64,000 nt of DNA from Trichomonas vaginalis G3 (lineage: Eukaryota > Parabasalia > Trichomonadida > Trichomonadidae). Shown here piece by piece: positions 22,101 to 30,256 of the stretch; the stretch's first letter is position 1, and every line of letters starts with the position of its first letter. Made by a program: the position numbers and the translations under genes. Where the stretch lies: contig NC_067205.1 in the NCBI RefSeq assembly GCF_026262505.1, positions 27,606,556-27,670,555 of the forward strand, in the 5' to 3' direction. The notes below the pieces were generated by a model. It saw nothing but the letters and a program-made list of their open reading frames with translations, did not search any database and was not told the origin of the DNA.

Positions 22101-22938
22101 TTACATCTGACATCGTTAAGCCTTCATATTCTGTTAAATCATACATCTTTATTTCAGTAAGATTCTTTATGTTTGTCAAGAAGAAGTCATAGTGCATTTC
22201 AACAATACCTGCAGCATTTGCTTCTATCTCTGATATAAAGTTCTCCTTCAAGAGCTGATGTAGTAATGTTCCAATATTATTGAGGTTTAACGTAGAACAT
22301 TCATACTTTCCACCAAGTTTATAACATACCATCCATCTCTGTTGTGAGTTTATTTTAATTTTCTCTAAGAGTCTCATGAAAACCTTACCGAAATGTTTGT
22401 GTAAGTAGTCTCTGTTTGGTTCATCTAAAGCTTCGATGTTAAAGTCAATGAGTCTATTGCCTGACTTCACATTTCTCTTCCTATTCTCTTCATCTTTCTT
22501 TAACCATCTCTCACCTTCTTTTGGTTTGTCGTCAATGGAACGAATGACATCGTTAGCTTTGCGAACTTGTTCTATAGCATTTTTAAACATCTCTCTTCTC
22601 TGTTGTTTCAGTGTGTCGTCTCTTCTTCTTGTTTCACCAACGTTCGCATTTGTTATGTCAAACATCTCACGCCTTACTTCATGAGGTATTGAACGTCTAT
22701 GATATAAGTCAATAGCAACGTCATTTAAAGGAAAAGTTCTTGCATGGACTTCGTCCTCACCGCGTTGTGGCTTTATGAACTCATGAATTCTATCATAACT
22801 TATTTCACCATTGTAGTCATTGAGGATGTCAGCGAGTGCCTTTTTGTTTGTTGCGTAATGCTTTGCAACATCTATATTAGCTTCTGTAAGAAGTTGTTTT
22901 ATTTCCGAGTGTTCTAACTTAGACAACTTCCGATACAT
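19156..22938 (-). CDS. Protein-primed DNA polymerase B of the Maverick
   Basis: 1260 residues. Exonuclease motifs: FADFECSTD at about 572, YFHNLSYDINF at about 622 and YCKQDVRIL at about 750. Polymerase motifs: A, DFDAVSLYPSAI at about 839; B, LILNSIYGKT at about 998; C, YSDTDSMHL at about 1089. This is the set of a family B polymerase that starts from a protein primer, the standard replicative enzyme of Polintons. The ~500 residues before the exonuclease are long for the core and may include the terminal-protein or another N-terminal domain. Near residue 58 the peptide PQRGEDEVHAR comes from a copy of the dispersed hairpin repeat. The reading frame is open throughout. Confidence 0.95.
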   Translation of the reverse strand: MYRKLSKLEHSEIKQLLTEANIDVAKHYATNKKALADILNDYNGEISYDRIHEFIKPQRGEDEVHARTFPLNDVAIDLYHRRSIPHEVRREMFDITNANVGETRRRDDTLKQQRREMFKNAIEQVRKANDVIRSIDDKPKEGERWLKKDEENRKRNVKSGNRLIDFNIEALDEPNRDYLHKHFGKVFMRLLEKIKINSQQRWMVCYKLGGKYECSTLNLNNIGTLLHQLLKENFISEIEANAAGIVEMHYDFFLTNIKNLTEIKMYDLTEYEGLTMSDVKKGKPKKRPYRDESTLTERQKRLLNRLKQTGDKQDIDDFWNEILGEKKFYKKRSGQFWKYLCTLPINLERYQIFNELNKRTAALMTEDNCFVYACIQAGVNEETIDHMREVIRVRDFPQSKVQEISDATGIAFNVTIGYFNDSRHNEIKRYIPKECETVRTIDLLLVEDHYMLNERLPMTTYFIRNYIEILKECGGMNIEKQMKIYTKREDKYVVRMDRTTPLWDVMKTLWECKYFEPISYGELFTYTTDLYKQNLAPFKDLTYAPKYCVQLKKKAESKEVNKNKCKFIPEHVFFADFECSTDGFHKAFNICYDSEDGSVSESIWGQNCATEFLERLPDKSLIYFHNLSYDINFILRHMTEVKGTPIIKGSRTMQITGLYKGRAIIIKDSYSVINKKLKLFPAMFNLQTGPKEVFPYNYYSSVLLANDNRTGVISEACKFIRDADTFMKNIDSIKGCRIDENHFDLEKYSTFYCKQDVRILREGFVKFRNDILKEFDLNVYDYVSICSIANKLFENRVYFPNGNLYDLSNKPREFISRCIQGGRCMLSDNMKQKSKKKLIADFDAVSLYPSAIARLYTLEGIPKVMKKEMLSTEYLMRHLFDDDQKEPIGEKFMSGFFVLIKITEIGIHRHFPLIVCDPELNPELNVPRSSNTCCLMYVDHITLQDLIKYQGVKCEVLQGYYYDGNRDIRIRDEVKKLFELRLKYKKEGNPLQENIKLILNSIYGKTILSPIESKITIVNDKDAIRYAIRNYNHIIKFEGLDGSDKTIFKLTKSICRHFNFCPLGVNILSMSKRIMCEVFCTAEDLGMDIFYSDTDSMHLYNEDIPRLAEEFEKRYGRVLIGKNLGQFHSDFAEITPGKQSLAYKSIFCGKKTYIDLLTNDLNEVAFHARCKGVKQDVLALTANEMFPEAIQCYYNEDKGLMVPQGKFDKDSEFSVMKLYKALHDGQEIGFDLCKSSSPCFAEKFNFSIQTKTSFIRKLKF
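22743..22777. repeat. Dispersed GC-rich double mini-hairpin, copy 3 (inside the polymerase gene)
   Basis: GGAC-TTC-GTCC then CCGC-GTT-GTGG. The 35 bases differ at only a few positions from the intergenic copy at 26156-26190. It is in frame near the polymerase N-terminus. Confidence 0.7.
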
Positions 22939-23029
22939 CTTTAGTAGGAAATAAAAAAATATTTTTTTGAAAAAATTAGATTAGATTTTTTTAGGTTATT
23001 TTTCAAAATAATTTAATATTTTTATTTTA

Positions 23030-23503
23030 ATGAAACACATGCAAGATTGCAAGTTCTTTTCATACAATGCTCTCGCTACTGCCATCAAGAATGAGTTCAA
23101 TAATGCTTCAAATGTTAATGTTATCTTTAACAAGAAGTTTGTGAAAGAATCTAAGTTTGGTCAGTATGTCAGACCATTAGCTATTGTCATTGACCGCAAA
23201 CGTTATACTTCACAAGAGTTAGCAGTAGTTTTGAAACAAAAGAGTTTCTTCGTGAATGTCAAAGATACTCATTATACTGTTATAAAGAACTCTAATATTG
23301 ACTTCTTCAGTATTGTTTTAGATTTATCGCAGCAGAAAGAATATAAGAAAGGTGAAACAAATGTGAAATATTATCCTTCATCTCTGAAGACAATAACGAA
23401 CAAAGATGTTATACAGAAATTCTTACCAAAGGTTGAAGAAGCTTCTATTGACATTGACGAAGAAAGTGAAATGGTTGAAGAAATAGACCCTGAAGCTATT
23501 TAA
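23030..23503 (+). CDS. Maverick hypothetical protein, 157 residues
   Basis: Divergent from the polymerase gene with 91 bases between starts, so the two probably share a promoter region. The protein is mixed alpha/beta, with a Lys-rich middle (FVKESKFGQYVRPLAIVIDR) and an acidic C-terminus (DEESEMVEEIDPEAI). No family recognised. Its position next to the polymerase suggests a replication accessory role, but that is only inference. Confidence 0.6.
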   Translation: MKHMQDCKFFSYNALATAIKNEFNNASNVNVIFNKKFVKESKFGQYVRPLAIVIDRKRYTSQELAVVLKQKSFFVNVKDTHYTVIKNSNIDFFSIVLDLSQQKEYKKGETNVKYYPSSLKTITNKDVIQKFLPKVEEASIDIDEESEMVEEIDPEAI

Positions 23504-23635
23504 GCAAAAATATATTTTTGAATAACTGAAAGTGTCACCACGTCACCATGTGCTACCAGGTTAATTAACTTCTTTTAAAAATGATGACAACATGACATTT
23601 TGACAACAGTCCAGGAAATAAATTTTATCGTTAAT

Positions 23636-23822
23636 GTTTACGTTAATGTTTTTCATTAAATTTTGACAAAGTGCAAATCTTCACTTCGTCAAAAAGTTAA
23701 TGTTTTTCATTAAATTTTGACAAAGTGCAAATCTTCACTTCGTCAAAAAGTTAATGTTTTTCATTAAATTTTGACAAAGTGCAAATCTTCACTTCGTCAA
23801 AAAGTTAATGTTTTTCATTGAA
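23636..23822. repeat. Three tandem 54-bp hairpin repeats in Maverick spacer
   Basis: The unit begins GTTAATGTTTTTCATTAAAT and contains TTTTGACAAAGTG ... CACTTCGTCAAAA, a 13-bp stem with one mismatch. It lies between convergent genes (ends at 23503 and 23835). The same hairpin occurs twice at 25912-26061 beyond the KilA-N gene region. Confidence 0.8.
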
Positions 23823-23834
23823 ATCGGTAAGTTT

Positions 23835-24740
23835 TCATTCTTCCTCTTTGAAGTTATCGAAATATTCTGTTATTTTTTCCTTCAGTAATGGTAAGTCTTC
23901 TTTGAATGTAAGTATTGTGCAACCTTTGATGTCATAGTGTGTTTGAGGAAGAGTATTTTTGACAATTTCCTTTATTTGCTTATTCGGTGTCATTGAAATC
24001 GGTAAGTTTTCACGATAGAACCAATTTCTGTCAGATTTGTAAATCTTAGCAAGGTCGTAAAAGCTTTTGTTGTTTCTTCTGACTAAATGCAACATAACCA
24101 TATCTCTGTCTTCTTCTTTCTCCAACTCTTCAGTATATATCATATACTTATAACTCTTTTCCTTTCCTTTTGGTACTGAACGTGGTATTCTTTTCTGTAT
24201 GCTTTTGTCTTTGGATTCAATGACTTCATCTTTTGCTTGAAGTTTCTTTTCCATCTCTCCACGTTCTGCTTTATATAGTTCATCTAACATCATGAAAATA
24301 TAACAAGCATAACGAGGTGAAGCCCACATTGCTACAGCATTTACTAAAAGTCTATGAACATAATAACCTTTCAAACCAGGTGCCAAATTCTTGCGATTTT
24401 CGTACGGAATCTCTTCTCTCGGTTTTCCGAGGGAAGCAATCATATGAGGAAATTCTTCTAAAAGTTCTTTTGTCTGTTGGTTTTCAAACCAATGATATGC
24501 TTGCTTTGTAGAACGAAGAGCATTCATTATACTTTGCATTTGATACATATCATCTTTGACTGAACGAATGAGGCGAAGTTGTTTGTTATATTGTATGTAC
24601 TCGTATTCTTCATTTATGGCTTCATGAACGATAGCAGTTGTTGTGTTCTCTAATGTTGACATTACTGTCTTTACATACAAAATAAAAAAATAAATAAAAA
24701 TAAAACTAACTTTATTTTTTTCTATCTTAAGGAAATTCAT
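23835..24740 (-). CDS. KilA-N-domain protein of the Maverick
   Basis: Up to 301 residues; the ATG at 24660-24662 (MSTLENTT, 275 residues) is the likelier start, because the first 26 residues are hydrophobic and repeat those of the ORF ending at 25837. Residues of about 75-165 show the KilA-N pattern: a helix with HWFENQQTKELLEEF, then a RLLVNAVAMWASPRYACYIF block like the family's 'hxxhaxWhSpxFaxxh'. A short coiled coil and a C-terminal domain with DLAKIYKSDRNWFYRENLP follow. KilA-N proteins are DNA-binding and common in large DNA viruses and phages; here a regulatory role is inferred. Confidence 0.75.
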   Translation of the reverse strand: MNFLKIEKNKVSFIFIYFFILYVKTVMSTLENTTTAIVHEAINEEYEYIQYNKQLRLIRSVKDDMYQMQSIMNALRSTKQAYHWFENQQTKELLEEFPHMIASLGKPREEIPYENRKNLAPGLKGYYVHRLLVNAVAMWASPRYACYIFMMLDELYKAERGEMEKKLQAKDEVIESKDKSIQKRIPRSVPKGKEKSYKYMIYTEELEKEEDRDMVMLHLVRRNNKSFYDLAKIYKSDRNWFYRENLPISMTPNKQIKEIVKNTLPQTHYDIKGCTILTFKEDLPLLKEKITEYFDNFKEEE

Positions 24741-24840
24741 TATTTTTGTGTTGAATTCAGCAAAAATATATTTTAGGGTAGATGGTTAGATCTAACCTCA
24801 TTTCTACCCTCATTTCTACCCCAGTTATTTTATAAACATT

Positions 24841-25584
24841 TTACATGATATACGTTATGAATTCGTGAGATTCTAAACAGTTTGTAGCTTCTATTTCTTC
24901 TTTTAGTACATCGAATGTTTTAACAATGCCGAAGGTTTCTTTATACTTCTTCTTGACGTCAGATAATAGGAAATCGTCAGCAGTTGGATAGTTTTTGTTC
25001 AGAAATGCTAACATGTCCATTTTATCTTCTGCTGGTTTCTCTACTTCTTTCTTTAAGTCAGCATAGTCGTTTCTCATACGTTCTATCTCTTTGACGGAGT
25101 AGTTATATTTCCTCATTGCTGCTTTACATTTAGAACATTGTGGATTCATTTTTGCGTTATACATTGAAATTTGACCTGCTAGAACAACTAAGGCGTCAAT
25201 GGTTTTCTTTAACTCAAAAGCAGTTGGTTTTATCTGTTCATTCCATACCTTACCTCTTCTATCTTTATCTCTTATCTGCCATACACATTCTGCAACTAAT
25301 GAAACAAAGTTGTCGTATGTCTTAAATTCTTCGGATTTATATATGTCAGAGATGTTCTTATATACTATGTCGCAATCTTTGTCCATAACTTTATGGTTGC
25401 AATGATATCCTAGAAACTCATAATTTACTTTACGTATGAACTTCTTTATTTCTACTGAGTCAGTTGGTTTCACTTCTATTTCATCGAATTCATGAATAGT
25501 GAGCTTTTGTTGGGATTTCAGGCAATTTGGGTAAATGGTCAATAATGTCCTGCATGTCATAAAGATATTCTTCATTTTCTTCAT
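24841..25584 (-). CDS. Maverick hypothetical protein with CxxC pair
   Basis: 247 codons. The sequence is helical and acidic, with NPQCSKCKAAMRKY near residue 150 (a single CxxC that could bind metal) and a Lys/Glu-rich coiled segment after it. It overlaps the next upstream ORF (25490-25837) on the same strand; whether the two are one gene or two cannot be settled here. The region between this ORF and the KilA-N gene carries direct repeats of a GGTAGAAATGA type. No family recognised. Confidence 0.5.
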   Translation of the reverse strand: MKKMKNIFMTCRTLLTIYPNCLKSQQKLTIHEFDEIEVKPTDSVEIKKFIRKVNYEFLGYHCNHKVMDKDCDIVYKNISDIYKSEEFKTYDNFVSLVAECVWQIRDKDRRGKVWNEQIKPTAFELKKTIDALVVLAGQISMYNAKMNPQCSKCKAAMRKYNYSVKEIERMRNDYADLKKEVEKPAEDKMDMLAFLNKNYPTADDFLLSDVKKKYKETFGIVKTFDVLKEEIEATNCLESHEFITYIM

Positions 25585-25837
25585 TCTGTGCGGTACAGTC
25601 TAAATTACTTGTTAAAAGTTCTTGCTTTATCTTCTGGATTTTTGTTTCAAAAGTATATGAAGAAGGAATAAAGCTTTTCATCTCTACTAACATAGATGTT
25701 GGATTCATGACTAACGAATTTGGTGCTGTTGTTTGAATTGTTGTTGTGCCGATTGTTGAAATCATATCTTTTATACAAAATAAAAAATAAATAAAAAATA
25801 AAACTAACTTTATTTTTTTCATCTTAAGGAAATTCAT
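25490..25837 (-). CDS. Maverick ORF with a leader shared with the KilA-N gene
   Basis: 115 codons. The first ~26 codons and about 80 bases around the start closely repeat the 5' region of the KilA-N gene (24660-24740), including MNFLK and a poly-A/T-rich stretch, which points to a duplicated promoter and leader. A second start near codon 20 would remove the hydrophobic stretch. The rest is Thr/Asn/Glu-rich. Function unknown. Confidence 0.45.
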   Translation of the reverse strand: MNFLKMKKIKLVLFFIYFLFCIKDMISTIGTTTIQTTAPNSLVMNPTSMLVEMKSFIPSSYTFETKIQKIKQELLTSNLDCTAQNEENEEYLYDMQDIIDHLPKLPEIPTKAHYS

Positions 25838-25848
25838 GAAAATTCAAG

Positions 25849-25880
25849 ACCCTTTGGGTCTCGCCGCTTAGCGGCTGAGG
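25849..25880. repeat. Dispersed GC-rich double mini-hairpin, copy 4 (between genes)
   Basis: ACCC-TTT-GGGT then CCGC-TTA-GCGG. The first stem has changed on both sides relative to the other copies while pairing is kept. Confidence 0.65.
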
Positions 25881-26130
25881 GTAGAAATGAGGGTAGATAA
25901 CTGTTATTTTGACGAAGTGAAGATTTGCACTTCGTCAAAAAATCCCTGAAATCAAGAATTAATTCCCGTCAAATACAAAAAATGAGGGTAGAAATGAGGG
26001 TAGAAATGAGGGTAGATAACTGTTATTTTTGACGAAGTGAAGATTTGCACTTCGTCAAAAAATCCCTGAAATCAAGAATTAATTCCCGTCAAATACAAAA
26101 ATGAGGGTAGAAATGAGGGTAGATCTAACC
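25881..26130. repeat. Two ~115-bp direct repeats with hairpins
   Basis: The unit begins with GAGGGTAGAAATGAGGGTAG, then TTTGACGAAGTG-loop-CACTTCGTCAAA (a perfect 12-bp stem), then a copy-specific tail. Two near-identical units are followed by a partial third. They separate the left gene block from the integrase. Confidence 0.75.
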
Positions 26131-26155
26131 ATCTACCCTAAACATTATTTTTGGT

Positions 26156-26190
26156 CATGGACTTCGTCCTCGCCGCTTTGCGTCTTTATG
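26156..26190. repeat. Dispersed GC-rich double mini-hairpin, copy 5 (between genes)
   Basis: GGAC-TTC-GTCC then CCGC-TTT-GCGT. The closest relative is the copy inside the polymerase gene (22743-22777). Confidence 0.7.
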
Positions 26191-26263
26191 TTAAAATAAA
26201 TGGTACCATTAATGATATCATGACTGTTCTCGTTCATGTCTGATTTACATCTAATGAAAAAGT

Positions 26264-27349
26264 TTAGAAGAATTTTCTTATTCTTTCTGGCATATTTTTG
26301 TCTTTCCAGTACTCCCGCTCTAATGGACCCAGATGTGTTGGTTTAGATTCTCTCAAGTTCTTAGATGGTATAACATCTTCAACGCCTCCTTCATATCTTA
26401 CTTTATAAATGTCATCGTTTGTGTTATAGCCAAGTATTTCAATAACCACTCCTCGCTTTGCTTCGTCAATGGTTTCAGCAAGTTTGCCATTACTACTTTC
26501 GACTAATTTATGACGAGGGTAAAATGCTATGGAGTCGTCAGCAGCTTTTATAAGATATCCATTACCTTGCGTAGAGTCTACGATATAATAATTTCGACTT
26601 AACCTTAAACGTTTCTTTGTCAACGGTTTGTCGTCAAGAACTACACGAACTTTTGTACCAGGAATGAGGGTAAATTGTGTTGAATTTCTGATATTTTGCG
26701 TTTGACTTCGTTTCTTTTGTATATACTTTTCTTCTTGTTGTTGTGTCATTGAATTTGGTGTATGTCCTGTTGTAGAATGCGTTGAGGAATTATATACTTC
26801 GAGAAAATGTTTCATTGTTTCTTCGGTAAAGTCTCGCTCTTGGTTTAAATCTCTGAGAGTCCTTATGAAGCGGTTTATGATGCCGAGTATGTTATGGTTA
26901 TGGTCTTCAGTAGTGTAGTGAGTTATGTTATGCTTAATGAGAAAATCTGTGATTTCATTGCTGAGGTATGCACTGTCTTGGTCTGATGTTAAAGTACTTG
27001 GGCTATGTTCTGCTACAAACTTTTGTAAAACTCTTAACACTTCACGAGTTCCTTTGTTCCTCATTGGATATGCATATGCTTTACGAGTGTTAACATTTAT
27101 GAAGATGAGGAATGGTTTATGTCCTCCTTTTCTGCTTTGAATGAGAGTGTCAAATTGGTATGCGTCAGGAGTGTTGGAGTAAATTGGTAAAAAGTAGTCG
27201 TAAGGGTTTATTTTTGTTTGATGTACAACATTTTTGTCAAAGAACCTTTTCACTTCAGCTCTGTTAGTAAATCCCCAACTCTTTGCAGCTTCATTGAACT
27301 TCTTAAATGACCTCCATGGATGTTGTTCGAATACTTCTTTCAAGCTCAT
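26264..27349 (-). CDS. Retroviral-type integrase of the Maverick
   Basis: 361 residues. The rve-type core spans about residues 55-190: YQFDTLIQSRKGGHKPFLIF (first Asp region), STLTSDQDSAYLS (second Asp region) and the NILGIINRFIRTLRDLN block typical of trichomonad Maverick integrases. The C-terminal third has a basic linker and a small beta-rich segment (DDIYKVRYEGGVEDVIPS) that resembles a chromodomain- or SH3-like targeting domain. Integrases of this family cut and join the element ends and leave 5-6-bp target duplications, in line with the AAAGT seen here. Confidence 0.9.
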   Translation of the reverse strand: MSLKEVFEQHPWRSFKKFNEAAKSWGFTNRAEVKRFFDKNVVHQTKINPYDYFLPIYSNTPDAYQFDTLIQSRKGGHKPFLIFINVNTRKAYAYPMRNKGTREVLRVLQKFVAEHSPSTLTSDQDSAYLSNEITDFLIKHNITHYTTEDHNHNILGIINRFIRTLRDLNQERDFTEETMKHFLEVYNSSTHSTTGHTPNSMTQQQEEKYIQKKRSQTQNIRNSTQFTLIPGTKVRVVLDDKPLTKKRLRLSRNYYIVDSTQGNGYLIKAADDSIAFYPRHKLVESSNGKLAETIDEAKRGVVIEILGYNTNDDIYKVRYEGGVEDVIPSKNLRESKPTHLGPLEREYWKDKNMPERIRKFF

Positions 27350-27407
27350 TTATGTAAAGTTAAAGTTTATTCAAGACGGTAAGTCCGCAAAGCAGGCTCA
27401 AGCGCGT

Positions 27408-30239
27408 TCATTGAACGCGGTACCATGTGAATATAGTCACAAATGGTGGCATATAATCTTCACCCGAGCCTGTTGGATTTGTTGTGAAAGTGTGTGAATG
27501 ATTTCCTGTGGTTCCACAGAAAATACCTGTGCTTGAATCTACTGGGTCACTTGAAATATCATATCTATGCATTCCCTGTCTATCCGAACCTGCTGCAAGA
27601 TTTGTATAACCTCTTTTTGTTATTGAATGTGAATGACTACCTGTTGTGTTTGTAGTTCCTGTATGAGTGTGCGGTGGAAGGTTTGCTTCTTTAATTTTCT
27701 TCGAACCACCTGTTTGCTTTGAAGAGTTCGCACAGTATAAGAATTTATCTACAATCTGCTCCCACATACCAAAACCTAAAACTGTTTCTGGATTTGTTGA
27801 ATTCAGTGACGTATAAATAGAGCCTATAGGATATAATGTTTGAAGTATTTCTGTCTTTAATGTTTGAAGCTCTGTTTTGTCTGCTTTCTTATCTAACATT
27901 GTTGGTAGTTCATATGCTTCAAAGTTTCTGGCATGATCTTCGATATTCCTGCAACTCTTATCTAAATTGTTAAGAGTATCTTTTACGCTTGTACTTGGAT
28001 TTTCTAATGGTGCACTTGAACCAAGGTCAAAGTTCAATATTATGTCGTCTGCTCTAACAGTAGTGAAGGATTTATGTGTATGGTTCTTGTCGGCTTTCTT
28101 ATCTAACATTGTTGGTAGTTCATATGCTTCAAAGTTTCTGGCATGATCTTCGATATTCCTGCAACTCTTATCTAAATTGTTAAGAGTATCTTTTACGCTT
28201 GTACTTGGATTTTCTAATGGTGCACTTGAACCAAGGTCAAAGTTCAATATTATGTCGTCTGCTCTAACAGTAGTGAAGGATTTATGTGTATGGTTCTTGT
28301 CGGCTTTACTGTCTAATGTAGCTTGAAGTTCATTTATATCGGAGATGTTGTGTTTATGAGATTTCAAAACTTTGTTCATTGCTTCGAGTTCATCTTTGTC
28401 AGCTTTACTTTTAATAGCATCTTCAAACGTTATTTTTGCCTTAACTCTCAATGTAAATCTTGGTTCAACTAATACACCGTTAACATTGAAAGTAGAGGCA
28501 TAAATTTCACCGGTATAACCAAATGCTTCTGGTGCTTTAGCTACATCATACTGTACAGTACAGCTTATGTCATAACCTTTAGCACGAATGTATTTATATC
28601 TTCTTTCATTAACATTTTTTGTCTTCGCTTCATCACTTCGTGTTAAATATCCATGGTAGTCTGTTATAATCTGTTCGTCTGAAGTTATATAATGAACGTG
28701 GTTTTTATCTGCTTTTTCGGCTAATTTCTCTTCTATCTCATTTATTTCAAGTTCATGCCTACCACCACCTCCCGAAGAAGTATTTTTCTTCAGCTCTTGA
28801 AGAACGTCCACTTCGCCATCTTTAGTGTCAATAATGAGACTTTGTGTTAAAACCTTTCCTGTCTTAATGGATGTTTGTAAAACTTCTTCTTCACCGTGTT
28901 CGGGATCATGGTCGTCATCATATCTTGTGAAATCAGAGATGTTGTCATACATTAAGCATATCTGTCTCAAAAGTTCTGCTATTTGAAACAGGAACGAAAG
29001 ATATACAGAACTTTCATCATCTCCTAAAGTCAAGTCTGCTTTCTTAAGTATTTCTTGAATGTATGCAATGAGAACAGAGTACCTTGGAAAATATTCGAAC
29101 AATATATCATTAGCTGTTGGTTTTGGTGGTTCTTCTGGAGTTTCTGCATCTCTTGACTTCAATGCTCTTGCTCTCAAAGACCTAAATGTTAGAGCACCAG
29201 GTTTTACAAAGGACTTTATAAATGCTTTAATAGTTCCTGGTAAGTTATTGTTAGCATTAAGTAAGTTCCTTATGCTTCCATCATGTACGTCCATAGCACT
29301 ATGTAAAAAATCTATACTTTTCTTGTAGTCAGCAATAGACTGACTGTGATTTTTTAAAGATTTGTCAATACCTTTAAGCCAATCTTCATGCATGTCTGAT
29401 ACTGAGCCAAGAATATCATTTGCTTCCTTTAGTGTATTTTGTGCTTCTCGTAAAGTATCCAATCCCGTACGTGCATTGTTTGCTATACGTCTTACAGTAT
29501 CTATTTGACTCCTTGTTTCTTGCATCCAACCAGATAAAGTTTTAATAGTATCCGAACCATTTGAAATGAAGTTCAAAGCATTTTTAACGTCATCTAAAGC
29601 TTCTTCACCAAGTACTGCCCATATCTTTCCGATTTGGTATTGAAGAACTCCATATGAAGCAGCTGTTAAACCAGTATTTATAAGGTCCCATATCCATGAT
29701 TTAGCAGTTTTTCCATCCTTTCCATCCTTTCCATCCAAACCGTTTTCGCCTTGAGGTCCTTGTATTCCTTGTATTCCTTGTATTCCTTGTGGTCCTTGTG
29801 GTCCGGTGTCACCCTTCTCTCCTTTCAGTTCATCTTTATGTTCGTTATAATATTCTAATGTCATAAGGTGTACATCGTTACTGCTACCAGCAACGCCGAG
29901 AATTTGTTTCTCATTCATGACTAAATTCTTTAGGCATTTAATGTTGTCGTCAAATCGAAAGCTCTTTAACAATTCAATGAGAACATTTAATACTTTCACT
30001 AATGAGGCATCTACTGTAGAATTTATATATTGCACCGTTCCATCATTTATGATGGGAACCTTGCTTGTTGTAATGAATGGGTCATAAGTGTTAAAAGTAT
30101 CGAAATCAATGACTTTTTTAGTTTTTCCATCGTCAATGACTAAATCATTGCCTTCAATGGTTAAAGTTGAGTTTTCGTTTACTAGTTCATGTGCTCTTCT
30201 TGCTTCATTTGTTTCATACGCATATGCAGCAATAGTCAT
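27408..30239 (-). CDS. Fibre-like protein with collagen-like repeats and phage tail-fibre-type tip
   Basis: 943 residues. Residues of about 140-175 are Gly-X-Y collagen repeats (GPQGPQGIQGIQGIQGPQGE). Long coiled-coil segments follow, then several KADKNHTH-type spacers as in phage fibres. A perfect 70-residue tandem duplication comes next (27883-28302 at DNA level). The C-terminal domain has YPIGSIYTS near its start, a His-rich LPPHTHTG...HSHS...NHSHTF series and a final IFTWYRVQ, the layout of short-tail-fibre tips of T4 type, where histidines bind metal. I infer a trimeric attachment fibre of the particle. It is an unusual protein for a eukaryotic element. Confidence 0.75.
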   Translation of the reverse strand: MTIAAYAYETNEARRAHELVNENSTLTIEGNDLVIDDGKTKKVIDFDTFNTYDPFITTSKVPIINDGTVQYINSTVDASLVKVLNVLIELLKSFRFDDNIKCLKNLVMNEKQILGVAGSSNDVHLMTLEYYNEHKDELKGEKGDTGPQGPQGIQGIQGIQGPQGENGLDGKDGKDGKTAKSWIWDLINTGLTAASYGVLQYQIGKIWAVLGEEALDDVKNALNFISNGSDTIKTLSGWMQETRSQIDTVRRIANNARTGLDTLREAQNTLKEANDILGSVSDMHEDWLKGIDKSLKNHSQSIADYKKSIDFLHSAMDVHDGSIRNLLNANNNLPGTIKAFIKSFVKPGALTFRSLRARALKSRDAETPEEPPKPTANDILFEYFPRYSVLIAYIQEILKKADLTLGDDESSVYLSFLFQIAELLRQICLMYDNISDFTRYDDDHDPEHGEEEVLQTSIKTGKVLTQSLIIDTKDGEVDVLQELKKNTSSGGGGRHELEINEIEEKLAEKADKNHVHYITSDEQIITDYHGYLTRSDEAKTKNVNERRYKYIRAKGYDISCTVQYDVAKAPEAFGYTGEIYASTFNVNGVLVEPRFTLRVKAKITFEDAIKSKADKDELEAMNKVLKSHKHNISDINELQATLDSKADKNHTHKSFTTVRADDIILNFDLGSSAPLENPSTSVKDTLNNLDKSCRNIEDHARNFEAYELPTMLDKKADKNHTHKSFTTVRADDIILNFDLGSSAPLENPSTSVKDTLNNLDKSCRNIEDHARNFEAYELPTMLDKKADKTELQTLKTEILQTLYPIGSIYTSLNSTNPETVLGFGMWEQIVDKFLYCANSSKQTGGSKKIKEANLPPHTHTGTTNTTGSHSHSITKRGYTNLAAGSDRQGMHRYDISSDPVDSSTGIFCGTTGNHSHTFTTNPTGSGEDYMPPFVTIFTWYRVQ
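27883..28302 (-). repeat. 210-bp tandem duplication within the fibre gene
   Basis: Two consecutive 210-base units (70 codons each) that appear identical, including KSFTTVRADDIILNFD and KSCRNIEDHARNFEAYELP. The lack of differences means a very recent duplication or homogenisation. Confidence 0.95.
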
Positions 30240-30256
30240 ATTTTAATGAGAATAAA

